Positions 40,011 through 48,624 of a stretch of 64,000 bases of DNA are shown in pieces. Both the position numbers and the translations under genes were made by a program. The stretch covers positions 1 to 64,000 of the forward strand of contig JALOBC010000013.1 of assembly GCA_023228465.1 (NCBI GenBank), read 5' to 3'. The notes below the pieces were generated by a model. It was not told the DNA's origin, did not search any database, and worked only from the letters and a program-made list of their open reading frames with translations. Each line of letters begins with the position of its first letter. The first letter of the stretch is position 1. This DNA is from Dokdonella sp. GTDB taxonomy: Bacteria; Pseudomonadota; Gammaproteobacteria; Xanthomonadales; Rhodanobacteraceae.

Positions 40011-41497
40011 CGGCGCAGCTCCAGCACGCGCCGGGCCACGGCAAGGTCATCGAAGGGTTGCCGCCGGCCAGCGATCTCCTGGTAGGGCTCGTGCCCCTTG
40101 CCGGCGATCAGCACGATGTCGCCCGGCTGCGCTGCGGCGATGGCCAGCGCGATGGCGCCGGCACGGTCGCGCTCGATCAGGGCCGCGGCCGGCCGCGCCA
40201 GGCCTGCCACGACCTGCGCCACGATGGCACTGCCATCCTCGCCGCGCGGATTGTCGTCGGTGACGATGATGCGGTCGGCCAACCCCTCGGCGATCGCCCC
40301 CATCTGCGGACGCTTGCCGGCATCGCGTTCGCCGCCACAGCCGAATACGCAGACGAGCTGGCCGGTGCAGTGCGCGCGCAGGGTCTTGAGCGCCTGTTCC
40401 AGCGCGTCGGGGGTGTGCGCGTAATCGACCACCACCAGCGGCTGGCCGGGCGTGCCGCCGAGGCGGCTCATGCGCCCGGCCACGGGCTGCAGCGCCGCCA
40501 GCGCGGCGCGCGTGGCGTCGATGCCGAGCCCGAGCTGGCCGAGGCAGGCCGCCACCGCCAGCAGGTTGGATACGTTGAAGCGACCGAGCAGGGCGCTCTC
40601 GACCGGACCCTCGCCCCACGGTGTGCGCAGCTGGAAGGCAAGCCCGGCCGCGCCGGCTTCGACCGCCGTGGCCACCACCTCGGCATCGGTGCGCTCGATG
40701 CCATAGCGCAGCAGCGCAGGCGCCTGGCGCTGGGCGAGCTGCCGCGCCAGGCCATGACCGAAGGCATCGTCGCTATTGATGATGGCCGCAGCCAGGCCGG
40801 GCCAGTCGAACAGGCGCTGCTTGGCGGCAGCGTAGGCTTCCATGCTGCCGTGGTAATCCAGGTGATCGCGGCTGAGGTTGGTAAACACCGCCAGGCTGAA
40901 ATGGACGGCGTTGACGCGCCCCTGCACGAGCGCGTGCGAAGACACCTCCATCGCCACGTGGCTGGCACCGGCGGCGCGGAAATCCGCCAGCAGCTGCTGC
41001 AGGCTGAGGGCATCGGGCGTGGTGCGCTCGCCGGCAACGAGTTCGCCATGCAGGCCCGCGCCCAGGGTGCCGATGCTCGCCGCGCGCCGACCGGTGTGCG
41101 CCAGCGCCTGCGCCAGCAGTTGCACGGTCGAGGTCTTGCCGTTGGTACCGGTGACGCCGATGACCGACAGCGCCGCGGAGGGATCGCCGTGAAAGCGCGC
41201 GGCAAGCGCACCCAGGTGCTCCCGCAGGTTCGCGACCTCGATCAGCGGCACGCCGTCGACCTGCGGCGCGGCCGACCCGCCCGGCTCGGCCAGGATGGCC
41301 ACCGCGCCACGCCGGACGGCCTCGCCGGCGTGCTTCAGGCCATGCGTGCTTGCCCCCGCCAGGGCGACGAAGGCCACACCGGGGACGATCTGGCGCGAAT
41401 CCAGTTGCAGGCCGCTGATCTGGCAGTCGCCGGCCGCGCCGGGGTCGGCAAAGCCGCGCAGCAGCTCGGCGAGGCGCATGCAAGGCTGCGGCGTCAT
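40007..41497 (-). CDS. murE: UDP-MurNAc-L-Ala-D-Glu--meso-diaminopimelate ligase
   Basis: Adds the third residue of the stem peptide. The 496-residue Mur ligase shows LQLDSRQIVPGVAFVAL, VTGTNGKTSTVQL, SRDHLDYHG, and the substrate motif DNPR (TDDNPRGEDG) that marks enzymes using meso-diaminopimelate rather than lysine. The ATG at 41497 overlaps the ftsI stop (ATGA); an internal ATG six codons later is possible. A very long open frame running on through ftsI is out of phase with it and not real. Confidence 0.97.
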   Translation of the reverse strand: MTPQPCMRLAELLRGFADPGAAGDCQISGLQLDSRQIVPGVAFVALAGASTHGLKHAGEAVRRGAVAILAEPGGSAAPQVDGVPLIEVANLREHLGALAARFHGDPSAALSVIGVTGTNGKTSTVQLLAQALAHTGRRAASIGTLGAGLHGELVAGERTTPDALSLQQLLADFRAAGASHVAMEVSSHALVQGRVNAVHFSLAVFTNLSRDHLDYHGSMEAYAAAKQRLFDWPGLAAAIINSDDAFGHGLARQLAQRQAPALLRYGIERTDAEVVATAVEAGAAGLAFQLRTPWGEGPVESALLGRFNVSNLLAVAACLGQLGLGIDATRAALAALQPVAGRMSRLGGTPGQPLVVVDYAHTPDALEQALKTLRAHCTGQLVCVFGCGGERDAGKRPQMGAIAEGLADRIIVTDDNPRGEDGSAIVAQVVAGLARPAAALIERDRAGAIALAIAAAQPGDIVLIAGKGHEPYQEIAGRRQPFDDLAVARRVLELRR

Positions 41498-43263
41498 TCC
41501 GGCACGCCCTCCTCGTAGCTGGCCGGCGCGATCGGCGCGCTCGCCCGCGTCCAGCGCGTGGCGCCGGCCGGTTGTGCCTCCGGATCGCCCACGTACCAGT
41601 TGCGCACGTCGTCGGGCGGCACGTCGAGCAGGCGCAACGCGCCGTCCATCACCCGGCCGAATACCGGCGCCGCCACCAGGGCGCCGTAGAACACGCCCTG
41701 CGGATCGTGGATCACCACCACGCCGACCAGGCGCGGCGCGCTGGCCGGCACCATGCCGGCGAACAGCGAGATGTACTTCTTCTCGTAGCCGCCACCGATC
41801 GCGGTGCGCGAGGTGCCGGTCTTGCCCGCCACGCGGTAGTTGCGCACGCCCGCACGCACGCCGCCGCCCGGCGGCACGATCACCGTTTCCAGCATGCCGC
41901 GCAGGGTGGCCGCGATGGCCGGATCGACCACATGGCGCGGCGGGTTGCGCGCGCCCTTGACGAAGGTCGGTGCATGCAGCACGCCGCCGTCGGCAAGCAC
42001 GGCGTAACCCTGCGCGAGCTGCAGCGGGGTGACGCTCAGGCCATAACCGTAGGCGATGGTGGCCTGCTCGACCGGGCCCCAGTCGCGCGCGATCGGCAGA
42101 TAGCCGCTCGCCTCGCCCGGGAAGCCCGAGGCGGTCGGCTCGCCGAAGCCGAAGCGGTGGAACAGGTTGTACATGTCCTCGCGCGACAGCGTGGCGGCGA
42201 TCTTGGCGGCACCGACGTTGCTGGAATAGGTAATCACGCCGGTGACGTCGATCAGGCCCTTGTTGTGCACGTCGCTGATGGTGTGGCCATACAGCGAATA
42301 GGTGCCGGGGTTGGTGTCGATGGGCGTGTGCGGCTGCCACTTGCCGCTTTCCAGCGCGGCCGAAATGGTGAACGCCTTCATGGTCGAACCCGGTTCCACC
42401 ACGTCGGTGACGGCGCGGTTGCGGCGCCAGGCCGGGTCGATCACGTTGCGCGCGTTGGGGTTGAACGAGGGCTGGTTGACCATGGCCAGGATCTCGCCGG
42501 TGGGCACGTCGAGGATCACCATGGAGCCGGAGCTGGCGTGGTGCTCGGCCAGCGCCGCCTTGAGCTCGCGGTAGGCGAGGTACTGGATGCGCCGGTCGAG
42601 CGAAATGGTCAGGTCGCGACCGGGCTGCGCCTCGGCGATGAGATCGACGTTCTCGACCTGGTGGCCGCGCCGGTCGCGGATCACGCGCTTGATGCCGCGC
42701 TTGCCGGCCAACCAATCCTCGAAGGCCAGTTCCAGCCCTTCCTGACCGCGGTCGTCGATATTGGTGTAGCCGAGCACATGGGCCATCACCTCGCCGCTCG
42801 GGTAGTAGCGCTTGAACTCGCGCTGGCTGGCGACGCCGGGAATGCCGAGCTCGAGCACCGCGCGCGCCGCATCCGGGTTGAGGTGGCGCTTGATGAAATA
42901 GAACTCGCGGTCGGCGCGCTCGTCGAGCTTCTGGCGCAGCGAGTTTGCATCGAGGCCGGTGGCCCGGGCCAGTTCGGGGATGCGCTCGGCATGCTTGAGG
43001 AGTTCGCCGGGATTGACCCAGATCGATTCGACCGGAGTCGATACGGCGAGCGGTTCGCCGTTCCGGTCGAAGATGGTGCCACGCGAAACCGGGATGGCAA
43101 TGTCGCGCAGGAAGCGTGCATCGCCCTGCTCCTGGTAGAACTCCTTGCTGACCACCTGCAGATCCACCGCGCGCACCACCAGCGCACTGCCGGCCAGGCC
43201 CAGCAGGATCGCCACCACCGCCAGCCGCGCACGCGGGTTGAACGGACGCAGGCGCTGGTTCAC
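41494..43263 (-). CDS. ftsI: Septal transpeptidase FtsI (PBP3)
   Basis: Class B penicillin-binding protein that crosslinks septal peptidoglycan. The 589-residue protein has one transmembrane helix (about 14-32), a pedestal domain beginning RGTIFDRNGEPLA, and a transpeptidase domain with Ser293 in STMK, SSN (347-349) and KTGT (481-484). A roughly 25-residue Ala/Pro-rich tail follows. It is 58 bp downstream of ftsL. Confidence 0.97.
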   Translation of the reverse strand: MNQRLRPFNPRARLAVVAILLGLAGSALVVRAVDLQVVSKEFYQEQGDARFLRDIAIPVSRGTIFDRNGEPLAVSTPVESIWVNPGELLKHAERIPELARATGLDANSLRQKLDERADREFYFIKRHLNPDAARAVLELGIPGVASQREFKRYYPSGEVMAHVLGYTNIDDRGQEGLELAFEDWLAGKRGIKRVIRDRRGHQVENVDLIAEAQPGRDLTISLDRRIQYLAYRELKAALAEHHASSGSMVILDVPTGEILAMVNQPSFNPNARNVIDPAWRRNRAVTDVVEPGSTMKAFTISAALESGKWQPHTPIDTNPGTYSLYGHTISDVHNKGLIDVTGVITYSSNVGAAKIAATLSREDMYNLFHRFGFGEPTASGFPGEASGYLPIARDWGPVEQATIAYGYGLSVTPLQLAQGYAVLADGGVLHAPTFVKGARNPPRHVVDPAIAATLRGMLETVIVPPGGGVRAGVRNYRVAGKTGTSRTAIGGGYEKKYISLFAGMVPASAPRLVGVVVIHDPQGVFYGALVAAPVFGRVMDGALRLLDVPPDDVRNWYVGDPEAQPAGATRWTRASAPIAPASYEEGVPE

Positions 43264-43321
43264 GGCGCACCCCCGCGTGGCCGGTGCCGGCCGCCGGCGT
43301 TGTCCATGGCGCGCGCGCCGC

Positions 43322-43588
43322 TCATCGACGGATCACCACGCTGTCGGCCGGCGTGGGCGTGACCAGGCCGAAGGCGCCGCGGGCGATCTGTTCGATGCGG
43401 TTGTTTTCGGCCCAGGTCGCCTGTTCGAGCTGGAGCCGGCCAAACTCGATGTTGAGCTCGTCGCGCTCGATGCCGACGCGGGTGAGCTCGCCGAACTCGA
43501 GGCGGCTCTGCTGGCGCATGTACACCACCGCGAGGGCGCTGGCGATGACCGCCAGCAGCAGGGCGAGCGCGAGGGCGCGCGTGATCAT
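43322..43588 (-). CDS. ftsL: Cell division protein FtsL
   Basis: Small bitopic divisome protein that works with FtsB and FtsQ to activate FtsWI. The 88 residues contain one transmembrane helix (about 5-23) and a periplasmic leucine-zipper-like coiled coil ([20 protein letters not shown]...LQLEQ). Sequence conservation is low in this family; position between rsmH and ftsI is the strongest support. It overlaps rsmH by 4 bp. Confidence 0.93.
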   Translation of the reverse strand: MITRALALALLLAVIASALAVVYMRQQSRLEFGELTRVGIERDELNIEFGRLQLEQATWAENNRIEQIARGAFGLVTPTPADSVVIRR

Positions 43589-44508
43589 GCGCGCTTCTCC
43601 GCAATGCGCAGCACGGCGCTGCGCGCGCGCGGATTGGCGGCCAGCTCATCGGCGCCGGCAAACCGCGGCTTGCCGATGGCCTGCAGCGGCGGCGGCGCCA
43701 CCGGTGGTGGCGGCGGCAGGCCGCGGCGTACCGGGGACGCCGGTTCGCCGCGCACGAACTGCTTGACGATGCGGTCTTCCAGGGAATGGAAGCTGATGAC
43801 GACCAGGCGCCCGCCGACCTTTAGCGCGCCGAGCGCGGCCTCCAGCCCGGCGCGCAGCGCGCCGAGCTCGTCGTTGACGTGGATGCGGATGGCCTGGAAG
43901 CTGCGCGTGGCCGGGTGCTTGTTGCGCTCGCGGTAGCCGAGCGTGGCGGCGACCAGCTCGGCCAGTTCGCGCGTGGTGGCCAGCGGGCGCTCGCGCCGGC
44001 GCGTCACGATCGCGCGTGCAATGCGTCGGCTCATCCGTTCCTCGCCATATCGCCACAGCACGTCGGCGATCTCCGTTTCTTCTGCATTGGCCAGCCATTC
44101 CGCCGCGCCGGTTCCCGAAGTCGGATCCATGCGCATGTCCAGCGGTCCGTCACCCTGGAAGCCCAGGCCCCGGCGTGCGTCGTCGAGCTGGGGCGATGAC
44201 ACGCCCAGGTCGAGCAGGATGCCGTCGAGGTCGGTGGCCTCCTGCCACAGGCCCATGTCCGCGAAGTTGGCGTGGCGGATGGCCACGCGCGGGTCGCCTG
44301 CGAACGCCTCGCGCGCCACCGCGATCGCCTCCGGGTCGCGGTCCATCAGCAGCAGGCGCCCGCTCGTGCCCAGCTTCGCGAGCACTGCGCGCGCATGCCC
44401 GCCGCGTCCGAACGTACCGTCGAGGTAGCGCCCATCCGGCTGCACCTTGAGTCCGTCCAGCACCTCGGCCAGCATCACCGGCAGGTGCCCTGGTCGCACT
44501 GCGTTCAC
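43585..44508 (-). CDS. rsmH: 16S rRNA (cytosine-1402 N4)-methyltransferase
   Basis: Methylates C1402 in the ribosomal P site together with RsmI, also present in this window. The 307-residue protein has [13 protein letters not shown], the SAM loop [35 protein letters not shown], and [14 protein letters not shown]. The start is a GTG at 44508 with GGGAGG seven bases upstream; longer frames cross mraZ. Confidence 0.96.
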   Translation of the reverse strand: MNAVRPGHLPVMLAEVLDGLKVQPDGRYLDGTFGRGGHARAVLAKLGTSGRLLLMDRDPEAIAVAREAFAGDPRVAIRHANFADMGLWQEATDLDGILLDLGVSSPQLDDARRGLGFQGDGPLDMRMDPTSGTGAAEWLANAEETEIADVLWRYGEERMSRRIARAIVTRRRERPLATTRELAELVAATLGYRERNKHPATRSFQAIRIHVNDELGALRAGLEAALGALKVGGRLVVISFHSLEDRIVKQFVRGEPASPVRRGLPPPPPVAPPPLQAIGKPRFAGADELAANPRARSAVLRIAEKRA

Positions 44509-44522
44509 GCACGCGCCTCCCG

Positions 44523-44969
44523 TTACAACTTCAGGTCGAGCATGTCCTCCGTGATCTGGTCCTCGGTGATCGTCTCGTTGATCTTCTCGAGGTGCGCCTG
44601 TTCGCTCCAGAGCTCGAACTTGTCGCCCATGCCCAGCAGCACGGCGTGCTTCTCCAGCCCGGCCGCGGCCCGCTGGCTGGCCGGTACCGGGATGCGCCAG
44701 TTGCCATCCGGTTCGACCAGGGCGGCGGCGCCGACCAGTTTCATCTGCAGGTTGCGGTGCACTGCCTTGGCGCGCGGCAGGGCGTTGATCTCGTCGCGCA
44801 GGCGTTCCCATTCTCGTTCCGGAAAAATCCACAGGCAGCCGCGCTCGAACGGGTTGTAGGCGATGACCAGGCGGTTGGCGCATACCTTGGTGACCTGTTC
44901 ACGATGAACCGACGGAATCGCGATGCGCCCCTTGTCGTCCAGCGTGACGGTTGACGCGCCCTGGAACAT
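44523..44969 (-). CDS. mraZ: Transcriptional regulator MraZ
   Basis: AbrB-fold regulator at the head of the dcw cluster that binds its own promoter. The 148-residue protein starts [24 protein letters not shown] and has two tandem SpoVT/AbrB-like repeats (second around [21 protein letters not shown]). Three GTGG boxes and a strong promoter lie just upstream. Confidence 0.96.
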   Translation of the reverse strand: MFQGASTVTLDDKGRIAIPSVHREQVTKVCANRLVIAYNPFERGCLWIFPEREWERLRDEINALPRAKAVHRNLQMKLVGAAALVEPDGNWRIPVPASQRAAAGLEKHAVLLGMGDKFELWSEQAHLEKINETITEDQITEDMLDLKL

Positions 44970-44980
44970 GACACCCGTCC

Positions 44981-45031
44981 CCACGAAAAACCACTAAATG
45001 CCACCTTATGACCCAAGTCACGGGCTGTCAA
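44981..45031 (-). promoter_or_regulatory. mraZ/dcw promoter with MraZ operator boxes
   Basis: On the minus strand a -35 TTGACA (45026-45031), a 17-bp spacer and a -10 TAAGGT (45003-45008) form the best sigma-70 promoter in the window. GTGG occurs at 45001-45004, 44991-44994 and 44981-44984, an exact 10-bp period between the -10 element and the mraZ start codon. MraZ is known to bind short G-rich repeats phased at 10 bp, so these are probably its autoregulatory boxes. Confidence 0.8.
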
Positions 45032-45188
45032 GGAAAATCCGGGGCCGCCTGACGAAAATTGTCAGTCTCGGCCACGGCCGCGCGCTGGCCGGTGCGGGCC
45101 ATGTTTCGAGTGACTTGAAAGGAACATCGGGCAACGCGTTGAAATGCCGGAAACACACGGCAGCGATTGCGCACATCGATGGGAAAGT

Positions 45189-45557
45189 GGGAGTCGGCCG
45201 ATAAGCCGGGTTCTGTCGTGGGCAGCCATTCCTCTAGATCCTGCGTCGCCGCAGGATTCGAGCAACCAACCCGGGAACGACGCGGGCCACGTCATGGTTC
45301 CCCTATTCGGTCTTGCTCCAGGTGGGGTTTGCCGTGCCGGTCTGTTGCCAGACTCGCGGTGCGCTCTTACCGCACCGTTTCACCCTTGCCTGATCCGCCG
45401 CATCCGCTTGCGCGGCGCAGGACGGCCATCGGCGGTCTGCTCTCTGTTGCACTTTCCGTCGGCTCGCGCCGCCCAGGCGTTACCTGGCACCTTGCCCTGT
45501 GGAGCCCGGACTTTCCTCGGCACCCTTGCGGGTGACGCGGCTGCCTGGCCGACTCCC
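45189..45557 (-). ncRNA. rnpB: RNase P RNA, bacterial class A
   Basis: Catalytic RNA that matures tRNA 5' ends. Minus-strand ends pair perfectly as helix P1 (GGGAGTCGGCC / GGCCGACTCCC). Universal blocks appear in order: GAGGAAAGTCCGGGCTCC, ACAGAGAGCAGACCGCC, CAAGGGTGAAACGGTGCGG, GAGCAAGACCGAATAGGGG, then GGAATGGCTGCCC and ACAGAACCCGGCTTATCG. About 369 nt, normal for class A. It lies between rsmI and mraZ on the same strand. Open reading frames across this stretch are accidental. Confidence 0.97.
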
Positions 45558-45563
45558 ATGCGC

Positions 45564-45569
45564 ATTCTA
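45564..45569 (-). promoter_or_regulatory. rnpB -10 element
   Basis: TAGAAT lies six bases before the first G of helix P1, the right place for the rnpB promoter. The -35 hexamer is weak (CAGGTG at 17-bp spacing). Confidence 0.55.
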
Positions 45570-45739
45570 GCAGCTTGTGCGACTGCCACCTGTGCGCGCG
45601 CCGCCCCTGCGGCAGGCGCGCGGCGCGATGCGTCCGCCTCCGCGCGCCGGAACGGGCGGTTATGATGCAGCGCCGTGGTCGCCCATCCATCGCGCCACCC
45701 TGCGGCACGCGGCCTGCCTACCGTCCGGGAGCCCTGCCC

Positions 45740-47314
45740 ATGGTATTTCGCATCTCGATCACCCTGGTCCTTGCCCTGGTCCTGCTGGCCGGCATTGCGC
45801 CTGGCCCGTTCAACGACCTGGTGCAGGCCATCCTGCACGTGGTGGTGCGCAGCGTGGGCTGGCTGTACCTGCTGATCGTGTTCCTCACCCTGGTGTTCCT
45901 GCTCTACCTGGCATTCGGGCGCTTCGGCAACCTGCGCATCGGCGGTGAGGACGCCGAGCCCGCGTTCACACGCACCAGCTGGCTGTCGATGCTGTTCGCC
46001 GCCGGCATGGGCATTGGCCTGGTGTTCTGGGGCGCGGCCGAGCCGCTGTCGCACTTCCTTACGCCACCCGAGGGCCTCGACCCGCAGAGCCTGCCGGCGG
46101 CGCGCGCGGCCATGCGCTATGCCTTCTTCCACTGGGGCCTGCACCCCTGGGCGATCTACGCCCTGATCGGGCTGGCGATGGCCTGGTTCCAGTACAACCG
46201 CAAGGGCCGCGGCCTGATCAGCGACATGCTGGCCCCGGTGATCGGGCGCCACCATCGCGGCTGGATCGGGCATGCGGTGAACATCACCGCGGTGGTGGTG
46301 ACCGCGATCGGCGTGGCCACCACGCTCGGCTTCGGCACCCTGCAGATCGCCGCCGGCCTCGAGCGCGTCTTCGGCATCGCGGACACCACGACCTCGCGCA
46401 TGGGCATCATCGCGGTCGCCTTCGTGCTCTACATGTCATCGAGCGGCAGCGGCGTGGAACGCGGCATCAAGTGGCTGTCCAACTTCAACCTCGGCCTGGC
46501 CGCGGCCCTGCTCCTCACCGTGCTGGCGCTCGGGCCGACCGGTTTCATCTTCGACACCTTCACCACCACGCTCGGCGCCTACCTCAACCAGCTGGTGACG
46601 ATGAGCCTGCGCATGTCGCCCTTCACCGGCGCCACCTGGGTGGCCGACTGGACGATCTTCTACTGGGCCTGGTGGATCGCCTGGGCACCCTTCGTGGGCG
46701 CCTTCATCGCGCGCGTGTCGCGCGGACGCAGCGTGCGCGAGTTCGTCGTCGGCGTCGTGCTGACTCCGGCACTGCTCAGCTTCGCCTGGTTCGCGGTGTT
46801 CGGCGGCAGCGCCCTGTGGGCCCAGATCACCGGGCAGGCGGATCTGCTCGCGGCGCTCGCCAATGGCCATGAGACCGTCCTGTTCGCCCTGTTCGACATC
46901 CTGCCTGGCTCGATCGTGCTCGCGATCATGGCCGTGCTGCTGCTGGTCATCTTCTTCGTCACCTCGGCCGATTCGGCGGTCCTGGTGCTGTCGAGCATGT
47001 CCACCGAGGAAGCCGGCGATCCGCCGCTGGCGCGCAAGCTGGCCTGGGGTGTGGCGGTGGCGCTGATCGCCGCCGCGCTGCTGCTGGCCGGCGGCCTGGA
47101 TGCGCTGCAGGGCATGATCATCATTGCCGCCCTGCCGTTCGCACTGCTGATGCTGCTGGTGATGTGGGCGCTGTACCGCGTGTTCGATGCCGAGTACCTG
47201 CGCCAGCGGCGCAAGGCACAGCGTGTGCGGCACATGGTCGAAGCCTGGATGCAACGCGAACTGGGCACGGCACGCGCGGATGCCGCGCCGCCGGCCAGCC
47301 GCCCGCCGCAGTGA
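45740..47314 (+). CDS. BCCT family betaine/choline/carnitine transporter
   Basis: Sodium- or proton-coupled uptake of a quaternary ammonium compatible solute. The 524-residue protein has about twelve transmembrane helices and BCCT signatures: SWLSMLFAAGMGIGLVFWGAAEP and the tryptophan-rich WTIFYWAWWIAWAPFVGAFIARV box that forms the substrate site. The short cytoplasmic tail (RQRRKAQRVRHMVEAWMQRE) ends in Ala/Pro. The ATG at 45740 is the first giving a hydrophobic helix; an upstream extension would run into rnpB. The exact substrate cannot be told. No betaine dehydrogenase or regulator lies nearby. Confidence 0.93.
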   Translation: MVFRISITLVLALVLLAGIAPGPFNDLVQAILHVVVRSVGWLYLLIVFLTLVFLLYLAFGRFGNLRIGGEDAEPAFTRTSWLSMLFAAGMGIGLVFWGAAEPLSHFLTPPEGLDPQSLPAARAAMRYAFFHWGLHPWAIYALIGLAMAWFQYNRKGRGLISDMLAPVIGRHHRGWIGHAVNITAVVVTAIGVATTLGFGTLQIAAGLERVFGIADTTTSRMGIIAVAFVLYMSSSGSGVERGIKWLSNFNLGLAAALLLTVLALGPTGFIFDTFTTTLGAYLNQLVTMSLRMSPFTGATWVADWTIFYWAWWIAWAPFVGAFIARVSRGRSVREFVVGVVLTPALLSFAWFAVFGGSALWAQITGQADLLAALANGHETVLFALFDILPGSIVLAIMAVLLLVIFFVTSADSAVLVLSSMSTEEAGDPPLARKLAWGVAVALIAAALLLAGGLDALQGMIIIAALPFALLMLLVMWALYRVFDAEYLRQRRKAQRVRHMVEAWMQRELGTARADAAPPASRPPQ

Positions 47315-47345
47315 ACCCGGGCGTCCCGCATCGGGGCAGGAGCCG

Positions 47346-47594
47346 TCAGCGACGCAGCCAGCTCCAGGCCTGCAGCGCGGCCGTCACCGCCACCAGGCCC
47401 GCCACGAAGCGGCCGATGAGGGCCCAGGTCGCTGCCTGGTCGGGCGTGGGATACAGCGTCGCGGCCAGCCAGCCGGCGAGCCAGGCAAGCAGCGCGAAGA
47501 CCAGCACGAGCACCAGCAACGTACCTGCCGCCGCCACGCGTCGCGAGTGACCGCCGCCGCGTTGGCGGCCGGGGTGCCTGACATAGCGTTCCAT
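47346..47594 (-). CDS. Small two-helix membrane protein, unknown
   Basis: An 82-residue predicted protein with a basic N-terminus (MERYVRHPGRQRGGGHSRR), two hydrophobic helices (about 20-45 and 58-78) joined by a short TLYPTPDQAATW loop, and a terminal SWLRR. No family is recognised. It lies between the convergent BCCT gene and the end of rsmI, 97 bp from rsmI on the same strand. Codon use and the helix pattern look real, but the evidence is modest. Confidence 0.5.
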   Translation of the reverse strand: MERYVRHPGRQRGGGHSRRVAAAGTLLVLVLVFALLAWLAGWLAATLYPTPDQAATWALIGRFVAGLVAVTAALQAWSWLRR

Positions 47595-47691
47595 CTTTGC
47601 GGTCCTGAATTCCGGGCGCGGCGCCCACGGCCGCCTAACGTGGCGGGAAACGGCCACGAGTTCAAGCCGACCCGCACCGGCGGCCCGCCGC

Positions 47692-48537
47692 TCAGCCCTG
47701 CCCTGCGGCATACAGCAGGCGCCGCGGCGCGCCGCTGATCGCCGCGGCCAGCCGCGCCGCGCGGGCCGGCGGCAATTCCTCACGCAGCAGGGCAAACACG
47801 CGTCGGCCTTCGGCCAGCCGAGCGGCATCCGCTTCGGCATCGGCGGCGGCGCCGGCCACCAGCAGCACGAATTCGCCGCGCCGCTGGTCGGCATCGCTGG
47901 CCACCCGCGCGGACAGCTCGCCAAGCGATCCGGCCAGCACGGTCTCGAACAGCTTGGTGAGCTCGCGCGCCAGCACGCCCTCGCGTTCGGCGCCAAACAC
48001 GGCCACGAAATCCGCCAGCGACTCGACGATGCGGTGGCTGGCCTCGTAGAAGATCAGCGTGCGCGTCTCGGCCACCAGCGCCTGCAGGCGTTCACGCCGC
48101 GCGCCGGCGCGGGCCGGCAGGAAGCCCTCGAACACGAAACGGTCGCTTGGCAGGCCCGCCACCGACAGCGCCGCGATGGCCGCGCACGGCCCGGGCACCG
48201 GCGACACCCGGCAGTCGGCAGCGCGCGCCGCGCGTACCAGCCGGTAGCCGGGATCACTGATCAATGGCGTGCCGGCATCGGACACCAGCGCCACGTCCTC
48301 GCCGGCCTGCAGGTGCGCCACCAGGCGGGCAGCCTGTTCGGCCTCGTTGTGCTCGTGCAGCGCGAACATGCGCGCACGGCTGCCGGCCAGGGCCAGCAGC
48401 GGTGCGCTGTGACGGGTGTCCTCGGCAGCGACGATGGCGACGCTGGCCAGCACCTGGCGCGCGCGCGCGGACATGTCATCCAGGTTGCCGATCGGCGTGG
48501 CCACCACCCACAGCGTCCCGCGTTGCGCTTCCATCAC
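47692..48537 (-). CDS. rsmI: 16S rRNA (cytidine-1402 2'-O)-methyltransferase
   Basis: Methylates the ribose of C1402, the same nucleotide modified by RsmH. The 281-residue tetrapyrrole-methylase-fold protein has GTLWVVATPIGNLDDMSARA, EDTRHSAPLL, LVSDAGTPLISDPGY and PGPCAAIAALSVAGLP. The second Met (48534) may be the true start. It is divergent from lpoA, the classical arrangement. Confidence 0.96.
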   Translation of the reverse strand: MMEAQRGTLWVVATPIGNLDDMSARARQVLASVAIVAAEDTRHSAPLLALAGSRARMFALHEHNEAEQAARLVAHLQAGEDVALVSDAGTPLISDPGYRLVRAARAADCRVSPVPGPCAAIAALSVAGLPSDRFVFEGFLPARAGARRERLQALVAETRTLIFYEASHRIVESLADFVAVFGAEREGVLARELTKLFETVLAGSLGELSARVASDADQRRGEFVLLVAGAAADAEADAARLAEGRRVFALLREELPPARAARLAAAISGAPRRLLYAAGQG

Positions 48538-48624
48538 CGCCCTCCAGCTGCCAGGCGCGGTCAGGCGCCGCGCAGCGATCGGCTATCATCGCAGCCTTGC
48601 AGCCAGACGCATACGGACCACGCG

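Noticed and set aside
40007-43270. Apparent 1087-residue fusion across ftsI and murE
   Set aside because: Its first part reads ftsI in the wrong frame; only the final 496 codons are real (murE), and ftsI has its own frame with STMK, SSN and KTGT.
45144-45665. Protein-coding frames across 45.1-45.7 kb
   Set aside because: The stretch is RNase P RNA with all conserved blocks; the frames have no homology-like features.
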